Assembly: GCA_029977615.1 (NCBI GenBank)
Contig: JAPOKO010000008.1
Coordinates: 1-48,400, forward strand
Origin: a bacterium
Lineage (GTDB): Bacteria; Actinomycetota; Acidimicrobiia; Acidimicrobiales; Ilumatobacteraceae
Length of the DNA stretch: 48,400 nucleotides
Direction: 5' to 3'
The notes below the pieces were generated by a model, which was given only the letters and a program-made list of their open reading frames with translations, ran no database searches and was not told the origin of the DNA. The position numbers and the translations under genes are program-made. Positions 41,795-48,400 of the stretch are shown in pieces (position 1 is the stretch's first letter; every line of letters begins with the position of its first letter).

Positions 41795-42670
41795 GTGACA
41801 GAACCGATCTTTGATGTCGTCGTCGTTGGCAGCGCCAACCTTGACTTGGTTGCGAACTTGGACCATTTGCCAATGCCAGGCGAAACCTTGATTGCTCTCG
41901 GATACGCCGAATATCCAGGTGGTAAGGGCGTTAATCAGGCTGTTGCATGCGCTCGCATGGGTGCCAAGACAGCATTCGTTGGTTGCGTTGGCAATGACGA
42001 CGCGGGGTCGCTGTTGCGCTCGGTGCTTGAAGGCGAAGGAATTGACACCTCGCACCTTCGTACAGTCGACGCTCCAACTGGGCGAGCCTTCATCAATGTA
42101 GATAGCCATGGTGAAAATGCGATCGTGGTTATTGCAGGTGCAAACGCTTTAGTGGGTAAAGATGACAATTTTGTCATTCCAAATTCACGCGTTGTTCTCG
42201 CACAGTTAGAAGTTCCGTTGGAAACTATCGAGGTGGCATTTTCTCAAGCTCGAAGCAATGGTGCGGTCACGGTGTTGAATCCGGCACCCGCTCGCGCAAT
42301 TCCGGAGTCATTGTTGTCGCTTGCAAATATTGTGGTGCCAAACGAAACCGAATCGGCCGCAATTGGTGGAACAAACAATCTGTTGAACCTCGGGGCAACA
42401 ACGGTGATCACCACGCTCGGTGCAGATGGCGCGAGTATTGAAACTAAATCATCGAAAATAGATATTGCACCTCACAAAGTGACCCCTGTTGACACTGTTG
42501 GTGCCGGCGATGCATTCATCGGTGCGACATGTGCCGAATTATCCCGTGGCGCAACCATTGAAGACGCTGCGCGCATGGGAGCAATTGCAGGTGCGCTTGC
42601 AACAACGGTGAAAGGCGCAGTTCCTTCACTGCCTACACGACAAGCTGTGCTTGCTGCACAAAAGAGTTGA
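41795..42670 (+). CDS. Ribokinase-like PfkB-family carbohydrate kinase
   Basis: About 291 residues. VVVGSANLDLVANLDHLPMPGET is the ribokinase opening; YPGGKGVNQAVACARMGAKTAFVG is PfkB signature 1; DTVGAGDAFIGATCAEL is signature 2 with the catalytic Asp. The whole resembles RbsK, which phosphorylates ribose. The divergent nucleoside hydrolase would supply ribose. GTG 41795 is chosen so the protein begins just before the first strand; GTG 41777 is the alternative and adds six residues. Confidence 0.88.
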   Translation: MTEPIFDVVVVGSANLDLVANLDHLPMPGETLIALGYAEYPGGKGVNQAVACARMGAKTAFVGCVGNDDAGSLLRSVLEGEGIDTSHLRTVDAPTGRAFINVDSHGENAIVVIAGANALVGKDDNFVIPNSRVVLAQLEVPLETIEVAFSQARSNGAVTVLNPAPARAIPESLLSLANIVVPNETESAAIGGTNNLLNLGATTVITTLGADGASIETKSSKIDIAPHKVTPVDTVGAGDAFIGATCAELSRGATIEDAARMGAIAGALATTVKGAVPSLPTRQAVLAAQKS

Positions 42671-42671
42671 T

Positions 42672-44081
42672 GTGAGCGATATTTCTAAACCACAGCTCAT
42701 GCACTTCTACGACGAAGAAAGTGCCGAGCTTGCCGTTGCCATTGTGAAGTACGCAATGGAGCGCACGAAGATGGACCCTCCGCCGCTCGACAAGCCGTAC
42801 ACGCTGAGCGAACTAAACAACATCGTTGGCCAAACCATCAAGCCTGAAGGTCGCAATGGATTAGAAGTACTGCAAGAATTCATTGACGAACTCGCGCCAT
42901 CATGCATCAGCGTTGATCATCCGTTGTTCTTGTCATTCGTTCCTGGCGCACCAACAGAGAGTTCGTTACTGTTCGACCTCGTCGTGTCAGTGTCGAATGT
43001 GTACGCAGGTTCGTGGCTTGAAGGTGCAGGCGCGGTATATGCCGAAAATCAGGCGCTTCGTTGGATAGCTGACTTGGCTGGCATGCCAGCCGAATCTGGC
43101 GGTGTTTTCGTAACTGGTGGAACAGCCGGCAATCTTTCGGCACTTCTTGCAGCGCGATGGAACTGGCGCAATAAGGCCAATGGTGCATGCGATGCAATTC
43201 GGCCACTCATCGTCGCGTCTGGAGGTTCGCACTCATCGGTTGCGCAAGCAGCAAAGGTGATGGACGCAGATGTCATCAAAGTTCCCGTCGACGAGCGCGG
43301 TCGCACATCTGGCGCGGCCATGAAGCAACTCGTTGACTCACTTAGCGAAACAGACAAGCAACGTATTTGTGCCATAGTCGCAACTTCAGGCACGACGAAT
43401 GTTGGCGTGGTCGACGACCTGCAGGGGATAGGTGAGCAAGCGCGCAGGCTCGGCACATGGTTCCACGTAGATGGCGCATATGGCGCTGCCGCGTTGTGTG
43501 CGCCAAGTGTTCGTCACTTGTTCAACGGCATAGAACTCTGCGACAGTCTGATCGTCGATCCGCATAAATGGTTGTTTGGTCCGTACGACTCGTGTGCATT
43601 GTTATACCGCAATCCAGAAATTGCTCGCCAGGCTCACACGCAACATGCCGAGTATCTCGATGTCTTGCAGCAGGAAGGGGACAAGCGGCCGGACGAGGCA
43701 ATGAACCCCGCCGACCTTGCGCACCATTTGTCGCGTCGTGCACGAGGTTTACCCGTGTGGTTCAGCCTTGCTATGCACGGTACCGACGCTTATCGCGATG
43801 CAATGGAGGCAACGCTTCAGGTCACGCGAGAGTCCGCCGACATCATTCGCAACGCCACTCACGTCGACTTGGTGCTCGAGCCCGAGCTATCAGTAACCGT
43901 GTTCAAGCGACTTGGTTGGAACGCGCAGCAGTATCAGCAATGGAGCGACAGAATTTTGGAACGCGGACTGGCCTTTGTTGTTCCAAGTAGTTGGAATGGC
44001 GAAACAGTTTTGCGTTTGTGCATCGTGAATCCACGAACAACAGTTGCGGGCATTCAGTCAATTATTGAGTCGCTGAAATAA
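42672..44081 (+). CDS. Group II PLP-dependent amino acid decarboxylase
   Basis: A PLP enzyme of about 469 residues, of the aromatic-amino-acid/glutamate decarboxylase family. HPLFLSFVPGAPTESSLLFD near the N-terminus, GGVFVTGGTAGNLSALLAAR binding PLP phosphate, SGGSHSSVAQAAKVM with the ring-stacking His, TSGTTNVGVVDDL, FHVDGAYGAAAL with the PLP-nitrogen Asp, and SLIVDPHKWLFGPYDSC with the Schiff-base Lys. The amino acid used cannot be read from sequence. GTG 42672 begins 1 bp after the kinase stop; the open frame extends 21 bp upstream only inside the kinase. Confidence 0.88.
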   Translation: MSDISKPQLMHFYDEESAELAVAIVKYAMERTKMDPPPLDKPYTLSELNNIVGQTIKPEGRNGLEVLQEFIDELAPSCISVDHPLFLSFVPGAPTESSLLFDLVVSVSNVYAGSWLEGAGAVYAENQALRWIADLAGMPAESGGVFVTGGTAGNLSALLAARWNWRNKANGACDAIRPLIVASGGSHSSVAQAAKVMDADVIKVPVDERGRTSGAAMKQLVDSLSETDKQRICAIVATSGTTNVGVVDDLQGIGEQARRLGTWFHVDGAYGAAALCAPSVRHLFNGIELCDSLIVDPHKWLFGPYDSCALLYRNPEIARQAHTQHAEYLDVLQQEGDKRPDEAMNPADLAHHLSRRARGLPVWFSLAMHGTDAYRDAMEATLQVTRESADIIRNATHVDLVLEPELSVTVFKRLGWNAQQYQQWSDRILERGLAFVVPSSWNGETVLRLCIVNPRTTVAGIQSIIESLK

Positions 44082-44095
44082 TTAGCGAAGAGTGC

Positions 44096-44386
44096 CTACT
44101 TTTTAGCGGCTGGCTCTTTCTTGGCGACTGCCTTCTTGCGGGTGCCGTAACGCTTGTTGAAGCGCTCAACGCGACCTGCGGAGTCGATGATCTTCATCTG
44201 ACCGGTGAAGAAAGGGTGGCTTGCATTCGAAATTTCAAGCTGCACCACTGGGTACGTCTCGCCGTCTTCCCAAACCGTGGTCTTGGTGGCATCCACCTTC
44301 ATGGTGCTGCGGGTCAAAAAGCGGTAGTTGGCTGAGCTGTCTTCGAGGACAACAAAGTTGTACTCCGGGTGGGTGTCCTTCTTCAT
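44096..44386 (-). CDS. rpmE2: 50S ribosomal protein L31 type B
   Basis: A 96-residue L31 of the zinc-independent type. [28 protein letters not shown] has none of the CxxC zinc ligands of type [26 protein letters not shown] is the conserved middle; the C-terminus is a Lys/Ala-rich tail ([13 protein letters not shown]). It is divergent from rpmB-rpmG. TACACT lies 9 nt before its ATG. Confidence 0.96.
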   Translation of the reverse strand: MKKDTHPEYNFVVLEDSSANYRFLTRSTMKVDATKTTVWEDGETYPVVQLEISNASHPFFTGQMKIIDSAGRVERFNKRYGTRKKAVAKKEPAAKK

Positions 44387-44420
44387 AGGTTTGCCAGTGT
44401 AGCGGGGCTAAGTCCCTGTC

Positions 44421-44426
44421 TATACT
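44421..44426 (+). promoter_or_regulatory. -10 box (TATACT), leaderless, for rpmB
   Basis: TATACT, close to consensus, with exactly 6 nt before ATG 44433; no ribosome site is visible upstream, so the rpmB-rpmG mRNA is probably leaderless. No AT-rich Zur-box palindrome is visible in the 46-bp gap. Confidence 0.55.
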
Positions 44427-44432
44427 TGTCCA

Positions 44433-44669
44433 ATGCCAAATCGCTGTGACGTCCTCGGGAAGCGCCCATCAACAGGCCACTCAGTTTCCCACTCAAACAT
44501 TAAGAGCAAGCGCTGGTGGAAGGTCAATGCCCAGAAGAAGCGTTTCTGGTTGCCTTCAGAGAAGCGCTGGATCACCTTGCACATCAGTGCGAAGGGCCTT
44601 CGTACCATCGACAAGCGTGGCATCGAGCGCGTAGTCGCCGACATCCGTGCAACGGGTCAGAAAGTCTGA
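44433..44669 (+). CDS. rpmB: 50S ribosomal protein L28
   Basis: A 78-residue L28: CDVLGKRPSTGHSVSHSNIKSKRWWKVN is the family core, ending GLRTIDKRGIERVVADIRATG. Only one Cys is present (residue 5), so the zinc-binding C+ form is excluded. Followed by rpmG after 9 bp. Confidence 0.97.
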   Translation: MPNRCDVLGKRPSTGHSVSHSNIKSKRWWKVNAQKKRFWLPSEKRWITLHISAKGLRTIDKRGIERVVADIRATGQKV

Positions 44670-44678
44670 GAACGAATC

Positions 44679-44849
44679 ATGGCTGCAAAGAGTAAAGACA
44701 AGCGTCCAATCATCAAGCTTCGTAGCACTGCCGACACTGGCTATGTGTACGTCACCCGTAAGAACAAGGTGAACTCACGCGAACGTCTTGAGTTGAAGAA
44801 GTACGACCCAGTCGTACGCAAACACGTCATCTTCAAAGAAGAGCGTTAA
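44679..44849 (+). CDS. rpmG: 50S ribosomal protein L33
   Basis: A 56-residue L33, ATG 44679 to TAA 44847-44849. Sequence starts [20 protein letters not shown], continues [24 protein letters not shown] and ends HVIFKEER. It has no Cys at all, so it is the zinc-free form. It directly follows rpmB. Confidence 0.95.
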   Translation: MAAKSKDKRPIIKLRSTADTGYVYVTRKNKVNSRERLELKKYDPVVRKHVIFKEER

Positions 44850-44855
44850 ACCGTT

Positions 44856-44872
44856 CAGCGCTCAGTGCGCTG
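44856..44872. terminator. Bidirectional terminator-like hairpin between rpmG and the convergent PLP gene
   Basis: CAGCGC (44856-44861) and GCGCTG (44867-44872) pair over a 5-nt loop, filling the gap between two convergent stop codons. The following T-tract is short (TTAC), so termination strength is uncertain. Confidence 0.5.
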
Positions 44873-46033
44873 TTACAAATTGGCAAGGACTTGTTGAAAG
44901 TCCGCAATCACGTCTGTTGCAGATTCCAGCCCTACTGACACGCGCAACAACCCTTGGGTGATTCCTGCAGTTGCCTGATCTTCTGGTGATACACCAACAT
45001 GCGTACTGCTTGCCGGGTGGCAAATGAGCGTTTCTGGTCCGCCGAGTGAAACTGCTGGACGAACAAGTTTCAAACCGTCAACAACTTTGCGTGCGGCATC
45101 TTTTCCACCTACAACGTCGAAACTCAGCAATGATCCAAACTGACGCATCTGCTTAGATGCGAGTGCGTGTTGCGGGTGAGTTGGCAAACCTGGGTAGTGC
45201 ACTGCTGAGATCGCTTTGTGCGAAGCAAGAAACGTTGCCAACTCTCTAGCACTGCTGCACTGGTGAGCAAGGCGAACGCCGAGCGTGCGAATTCCACGTA
45301 ATCCGTTTACTGCGTCATAAGGCGAAGCGGTTGCGCCATGAAGCACCGCGTATGCCCACAAGGCATCAATCAAATCTTTTTCACCAGCAACCACGCCAAG
45401 CGTTGCATCGTTGTGGCCTGCTATTCCCTTTGTTGCAGAATGCACAACAAGAGAGACTCCATGTGCGAGCGGGTTCTGTCCAAGTGGGGTGGCAAGCGTG
45501 GAGTCGACAACGGTGTACGGGCCCTTAATACTTGCAAGCTCAGAGAAATCAACGACACCCATTTGCGGGTTCGATGGTGACTCTGCAAGAACCAACATGG
45601 TTTTGCCAGGCTTCACTGCAGCAGCAAAGGCACCAGGCTGTAAACCGTCCACAAAAGTGACTTCAATACCGAGTCGCTTGCACGGTCCGTTCAGGAATGC
45701 AACCGTTCCGCCGTACAACTGGCTTTGCGCAACGATGTGATCACCTGTTGAACACAACGCAAGAATGATCGAAGTAATCGCGCCCATTCCAGAACCAAAC
45801 GCAAGTGCATCTTCTGCGCCTTCAAGCTCGGCTACAGATCGTTCGAAGTCGCGAACTGAAGGGTTTGAATACCGCGCGTAGTTTCCCGTCGTGTGAACAG
45901 AGGTGGCTGCTTTGCTGGTGTCATCAAGTCCGCTTGATTGCCAGGTGGTGCTTGTCCAAATAGTGGGAGACAACGCTCCAGAAGCATCACGACCAGCGGT
46001 TACTGCTGTTGTCTCAGGCTGCTGTTTTGGCAC
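44873..46033 (-). CDS. Trans-sulfuration PLP enzyme (cystathionine gamma-synthase / MetZ type)
   Basis: A 386-residue Cys/Met-metabolism PLP enzyme. YARYSNPSVRDFERSVAELEGAEDALAFGSGMGAI binds PLP phosphate; VDSTLATPLGQNPLAHG contains the ring-binding Asp; VVHSATKGIAGHNDATLG has the Schiff-base Lys; SLGGPETLICHPASSTHVG is the substrate-site loop. It could be cystathionine gamma-synthase, O-acylhomoserine sulfhydrylase (MetZ) or a gamma-lyase. As MetX is present, a biosynthetic role using acylhomoserine is likely. TACGCT lies 6 nt before the GTG. Confidence 0.87.
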   Translation of the reverse strand: MPKQQPETTAVTAGRDASGALSPTIWTSTTWQSSGLDDTSKAATSVHTTGNYARYSNPSVRDFERSVAELEGAEDALAFGSGMGAITSIILALCSTGDHIVAQSQLYGGTVAFLNGPCKRLGIEVTFVDGLQPGAFAAAVKPGKTMLVLAESPSNPQMGVVDFSELASIKGPYTVVDSTLATPLGQNPLAHGVSLVVHSATKGIAGHNDATLGVVAGEKDLIDALWAYAVLHGATASPYDAVNGLRGIRTLGVRLAHQCSSARELATFLASHKAISAVHYPGLPTHPQHALASKQMRQFGSLLSFDVVGGKDAARKVVDGLKLVRPAVSLGGPETLICHPASSTHVGVSPEDQATAGITQGLLRVSVGLESATDVIADFQQVLANL

Positions 46034-46039
46034 CTCTTC

Positions 46040-46045
46040 AGCGTA
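46040..46045 (-). promoter_or_regulatory. -10 box (TACGCT), leaderless, for the trans-sulfuration enzyme
   Basis: TACGCT on the minus strand with 6 nt before GTG 46033. Confidence 0.4.
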
Positions 46046-46074
46046 ATGAAATGGGAAGCCTTCGGCAGGGCTAT

Positions 46075-47001
46075 TTAAATGTGGGGTAGTACCTCTGTGC
46101 CAATGAGGTCAAGGTGATCGAGGTCATCAAGATTCAAGATTTGCATATAGATAGTTTCCGCTCCAGCGGCTTTCCAGTCACCAATTTTGGCTATGAGTTG
46201 GTTGGGAGTTCCACACAAACCATTTGCGCTCAGCTCTGCTACTTCACGACCAATCTGTTTTGTCCGCTTTTCAACCTCTGCTGCATTTGCGCCGCACACT
46301 GTTGCTTGCGCAACGGTGTATTTCAAAGTCTTCGGGTCACGATCAATTGATGTGCAAGCTTCACGCACTCTCGCACATTGCTCAACGAATGCATCGCTGT
46401 TCACAAACGGCATATTGAATTCGGTCGCATACTTTGCAGCCAGCGATGGAGTCTTCTTTGTGCCTCGACCGCCAACAATCACCGGAACGCGCGACTGAAC
46501 AGGTTTAGGAAGGCAAGGAGAATTTTCTAAGTTGTAGTGGGTGCCTTCAAAGCAGAAGGTTTCGCCTAATGGTGTGTTCCACAAGCCGTTAATGATGTGC
46601 AATTGTTCGCCAAGCATGTCAAATCGTTCACCAAGACCAGGGAAGCGGAATCCGTATGCCTTGTGCTCGGCTTCGTACCAACCAGCACCGAGACCAAGTT
46701 CGACTCGTCCATTCGACATCGCATCAACGTTGGCGACTGAAACAGCGGTGATTGCAGGATGACGAAATGTAACTGAGTTCACCAATGTGCCAAGACGAAT
46801 ACTTGACGTCTCGCGCGAAATTCCTGCGAGCGTCGTCCATGCATCCGATGGACCGGGTGCACCGTTGACATCTCCCATTTTCAGGAAGTGATCAGAGCGA
46901 AAAAATGCATCGAACCCAAGTTGCTCTGCGCGCTGTGCGACAGCAAGAAGTTGAGCATAAGAAGCGCCTTGTTGAGGTTCGGTGAAGATGCGGAGTTTCA
47001 T
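46075..47001 (-). CDS. LLM-class F420-dependent oxidoreductase
   Basis: A 308-residue luciferase-like enzyme: LRIFTEPQQGASYAQLLAVAQRAEQLGFDAFFRSDHFL, LGTLVNSVTFRHPAITA, VDAMSNGRVELGLGAGWYEAEHKAYGF and RVPVIVGGRGTKKTPSLAAKYA. It is similar to the F420-dependent group of Mycobacterium annotated as TIGR03560; cofactor use is inferred. TACGAT lies 7 nt before the ATG (47009-47014). The tRNA-Cys gene starts 56 bp away, divergent. Confidence 0.87.
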   Translation of the reverse strand: MKLRIFTEPQQGASYAQLLAVAQRAEQLGFDAFFRSDHFLKMGDVNGAPGPSDAWTTLAGISRETSSIRLGTLVNSVTFRHPAITAVSVANVDAMSNGRVELGLGAGWYEAEHKAYGFRFPGLGERFDMLGEQLHIINGLWNTPLGETFCFEGTHYNLENSPCLPKPVQSRVPVIVGGRGTKKTPSLAAKYATEFNMPFVNSDAFVEQCARVREACTSIDRDPKTLKYTVAQATVCGANAAEVEKRTKQIGREVAELSANGLCGTPNQLIAKIGDWKAAGAETIYMQILNLDDLDHLDLIGTEVLPHI

Positions 47002-47008
47002 CTGAATG

Positions 47009-47014
47009 ATCGTA
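47009..47014 (-). promoter_or_regulatory. -10 box (TACGAT), leaderless, for the LLM gene
   Basis: TACGAT on the minus strand with 7 nt before ATG 47001. Confidence 0.4.
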
Positions 47015-47057
47015 GGTGCTGCCTTTGCCTGTAGCCTGACCCCGTAGTTTTCACTAC

Positions 47058-47128
47058 GGCGACGTGGCCGAATGGTTAGGCATGGGCCTGCAAAGCCCCG
47101 TAACCGGGTTCGATTCCCGGCGTCGCCT
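47058..47128 (+). tRNA. tRNA-Cys (anticodon GCA)
   Basis: Cloverleaf visible: acceptor GGCGACG (47058-47064) with CGTCGCC (47121-47127), D arm GCC-GAATGGTTAG-GGC-like, anticodon loop CTGCAAA with GCA, T arm CCGGG-TTCGATT-CCCGG, discriminator T. CCA is not encoded. 71 nt is normal for tRNA-Cys. A 6-bp inverted repeat (CCGTAG / CTACGG, 47042-47059) overlaps its 5' end. The divergent composition that starts soon downstream makes this tRNA a possible integration site. Confidence 0.95.
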
Positions 47129-47208
47129 CAATTGGTTTTTGGGTTTAATCGGCATTTGGTACGACTTTGGTAACACGAGATAATTTTCGTGGGGTATGTA
47201 AGTGATCC

Positions 47209-47646
47209 CTACGCTGAAAGAAGTTCGAAGAACGCAGCTTCATTAATTATTCTTACCGAGTATTCCCTTGCTTTTTTCGCCTTTGAAGATTGGGTGTTTT
47301 GATCAGCGACTACAAGGATGTCGAGATTTTTGGTTACGTTATCTTGGACCAGTAGCCCACGTCGTTTTGCTTGTTCGTGGCACTCTTCTCGAGACTGATT
47401 CATTGTTCCGGTAAAGCACACACGTAATCCAGCCAGGTTTGATCCTTCGCCAGCGTTCATGGGTTCAGAAGTAGTTTGCGGTCCATTCAAGATCTGCTCC
47501 CAATCAGTCACGTTAAGTAGATCTGCTATCGCACGGATATGTCTTTGTTCTTCTTCTGTCACAATCTGATCGCTCATAGCTGTACGACACAGATTGTGTA
47601 TGTACGCAGAATTGAGGAGCGCAACGGCATTTAAGTCAAGTTTCAA
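47209..47646 (-). pseudogene. BRCT-domain protein, probable C-terminal remnant of a DnaQ-BRCT exonuclease
   Basis: About 145 residues from TTG 47646. The first part is helical (DQIVTEEEQRHIRAIADLLNV), a segment that in actinobacterial exonuclease-BRCT proteins sits between the nuclease and the BRCT domain. The rest is a BRCT domain: LAGLRVCFTGTMNQSREECHEQAKRRGL, then VTKNLDILVVADQNTQSSKAKKARE. No exonuclease motifs are present, an in-frame stop lies just upstream (47662-47664), and A+T-rich DNA follows. So it is either a 5'-truncated remnant or a stand-alone BRCT protein. Confidence 0.6.
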
Positions 47647-47998
47647 CAGTCGAGAGCAGCTTTAATTTGAATAAGTGGGTTATCGCACGACATAGATGGA
47701 AGCCACAGCACCTTCACCATCTGAATTAAAGGAAAGCAAACCTATATAAACCCATATAAATAATCATCAAAAACACCACTAAAAACTAAAATTATTATCT
47801 TTTTAGATTAAGACAATTACTTGTTAGTAGTGAACAAAAAATAAGTGAAAAGTTATATAAAAATGGGGGTCTAACAATATTTGATCGACTGATAATACTT
47901 ATTGCAATAGGCAGTCCCAAGCAAGGTGCTTGATTTTTACATTCACTAACAAGTTATTCGTGAGTAGTTCCATCGGGCATTCTTGCGTTAGTAAGAAT
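47647..47998. other. A+T-rich non-coding stretch
   Basis: About 350 bp without a credible gene and far richer in A+T than anything else in the window, especially 47740-47880, which has long A/T runs. The open frames that cross it are short, and one of them runs through the composition break into the G+C-rich part. It holds one 10-bp inverted repeat and no recognisable promoter or RNA. Confidence 0.7.
47819..47954. repeat. Inverted repeat ACTTGTTAGT / ACTAACAAGT in the A+T-rich stretch
   Basis: ACTTGTTAGT (47819-47828) recurs as its exact reverse complement at 47945-47954, with TGAA-like bases beyond each copy once a 2-nt gap is allowed. The 136-bp segment resembles a miniature element, but no target-site duplication is evident. 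Confidence 0.4.
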
Positions 47999-48150
47999 TG
48001 CATGGTCGAAGATTCGTTCTCCCATTCAGGATGCTCGCCCTGAGGCACCGGTCGTAGAGGCCAAAGCCTCCCCCTTGCCCGGTGGAGGTTGCGAGTGGCC
48101 CGGCAGGCCAACCGTCGCCCCCTCGGTGGTCCGCTCCTGGATTCGACATC

Positions 48151-48170
48151 ATCTGTCCATGTGTGCAGAT
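48151..48170. promoter_or_regulatory. Operator-like palindrome upstream of the ArsR/SmtB gene
   Basis: ATCTGTCCAT / GTGTGCAGAT: the outer five bases of each half match exactly (ATCTG...CAGAT) and two more inner pairs match. It lies 12 bp before the start codon of an ArsR-family gene, the usual place for an autoregulatory site. Confidence 0.5.
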
Positions 48171-48182
48171 ATAGTGGATCTC

Positions 48183-48400
48183 ATGACGCGTCCCCTCGCG
48201 AACACCAGATCCGGCGGCCGGTCGGATGTCGTTGGTTTGGACGCGTGCGCGCCGGGGTGCGGGCCCCAGCATGCGCCGGCGTCGTTGTCGGCGTTGCGTG
48301 AACGGCTCCCTGATGCTGAGGCGTTCGCACGGACTGCGGAGCTGTTCCGGCTGTTGGGTGACCCGACACGGGTGGCGTTGCTGCTTGCGTTGGCCGATGG
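48183..48400 (+). CDS. ArsR/SmtB-family metalloregulator, N-terminal part (cut by window edge)
   Basis: The first 72 residues of a winged-helix metal-sensor repressor. ELFRLLGDPTRVALLLALAD (residues about 52-71) is the highly conserved helix of ArsR/SmtB proteins. The N-terminal arm has a CxxxC pair (ACAPGCG), as in CadC/CmtR-type thiol metal sensors, which suggests soft metals such as Cd, Pb or As. Codons favour G or C in the third position far more than other genes in the window, so this gene looks foreign. ATG 48183 follows an operator-like palindrome. Confidence 0.87.
   Translation, partial: MTRPLANTRSGGRSDVVGLDACAPGCGPQHAPASLSALRERLPDAEAFARTAELFRLLGDPTRVALLLALAD

Noticed and set aside
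40826..42109. A 427-residue open frame for the nucleoside hydrolase
   Set aside because: The first 117 residues lie antisense to the ribokinase gene and match nothing; the conserved DCDPGHDDA motif begins right after ATG 41758.
44387..44432. Zur box between rpmE2 and rpmB
   Set aside because: I looked for an A+T-rich palindrome of the TGAAAATGATTTTCA type and saw none; only a -10 box and GC-rich bases are present.
47899..48272. Minus-strand open frames across the composition break
   Set aside because: They cross from A+T-rich to G+C-rich DNA, have no motif, and one overlaps the well-supported ArsR-family start and its operator on the other strand.

Overview
The window reads as a chromosome segment of a streamlined, mid-G+C actinobacterium. 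The best guess is an Acidimicrobiia member of the freshwater acIV / Ilumatobacter type. Evidence for Actinobacteria: a WhiB protein, a PimB'-like mannosyltransferase, a DnaQ-UvrC fusion of the Rv2191 type, three F420-type luciferase-like (LLM) oxidoreductases, and an RNase P RNA. The class-level placement is inference from gene content, not from a phylogeny. Genes are packed tightly, with many ATGA/GTGA junctions and convergent genes that share their stop codons. Many first genes have a TANNNT hexamer 6-7 nt before the start codon, which suggests leaderless transcription.

Layout. 0-2.8 kb: a truncated gene, VOC protein, HutD-like protein, VIT1/CCC1 transporter, NTF2-like protein and PadR regulator. 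2.8-6.6 kb: modABC molybdate transporter followed by the DnaQ-UvrC fusion. The padR and modA start codons both lie inside one palindrome. 6.6-14.7 kb: serine hydrolase, EamA exporter, amidase, CspA, LLM oxidoreductase, class A penicillin-binding protein, C4 zinc-ribbon protein and a YdjM-like membrane protein. 14.75-15.1 kb: RNase P RNA on the minus strand. 15.1-21.2 kb (minus): two ferritin-like proteins, then a glycerol block (GlpK-like kinase, AGPS-like flavoprotein, GlpD). 21.3-24.2 kb: an apparent peroxide-defence operon of PerR-like regulator, rubrerythrin, a two-CCG-domain Fe-S protein and a DUF3501 protein.

24.3-33 kb: whiB, trpD, thrB, a Cys-rich mini-protein, queG, a PimB'-like glycosyltransferase, a membrane protein, SRPBCC protein, ROK glucokinase, AlaC-type aminotransferase and an MBL-fold hydrolase. 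33-38 kb: SURF1 and SET-domain proteins (minus), then a probable SAM-I/SAM-IV-type riboswitch in front of metX, small unknown proteins, an EamA transporter and tRNA-Gly(GCC). 38-44 kb: pentapeptide protein, aldehyde dehydrogenase, LLM oxidoreductase, a divergent nucleoside hydrolase/ribokinase pair and a group II PLP decarboxylase. 44-47.1 kb: ribosomal proteins L31 type B, L28 and L33, all without zinc-binding Cys pairs, then a trans-sulfuration PLP enzyme, an LLM oxidoreductase and tRNA-Cys(GCA).

The last 1.3 kb differs from the rest. A BRCT protein that looks like the tail of a DnaQ-BRCT exonuclease is followed by a very A+T-rich stretch with an inverted repeat. At about 47,990-48,010 the sequence switches abruptly to G+C-rich DNA carrying the start of an ArsR/SmtB regulator with its own operator-like palindrome. 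This looks like a mobile-island edge or an assembly join.

The genes group into a few systems: Mo uptake; methionine synthesis (MetX with a MetB/MetZ-type enzyme, SAM control); glycerol/G3P metabolism; peroxide and iron handling (PerR, rubrerythrin, ferritin-like proteins); and nucleoside salvage.
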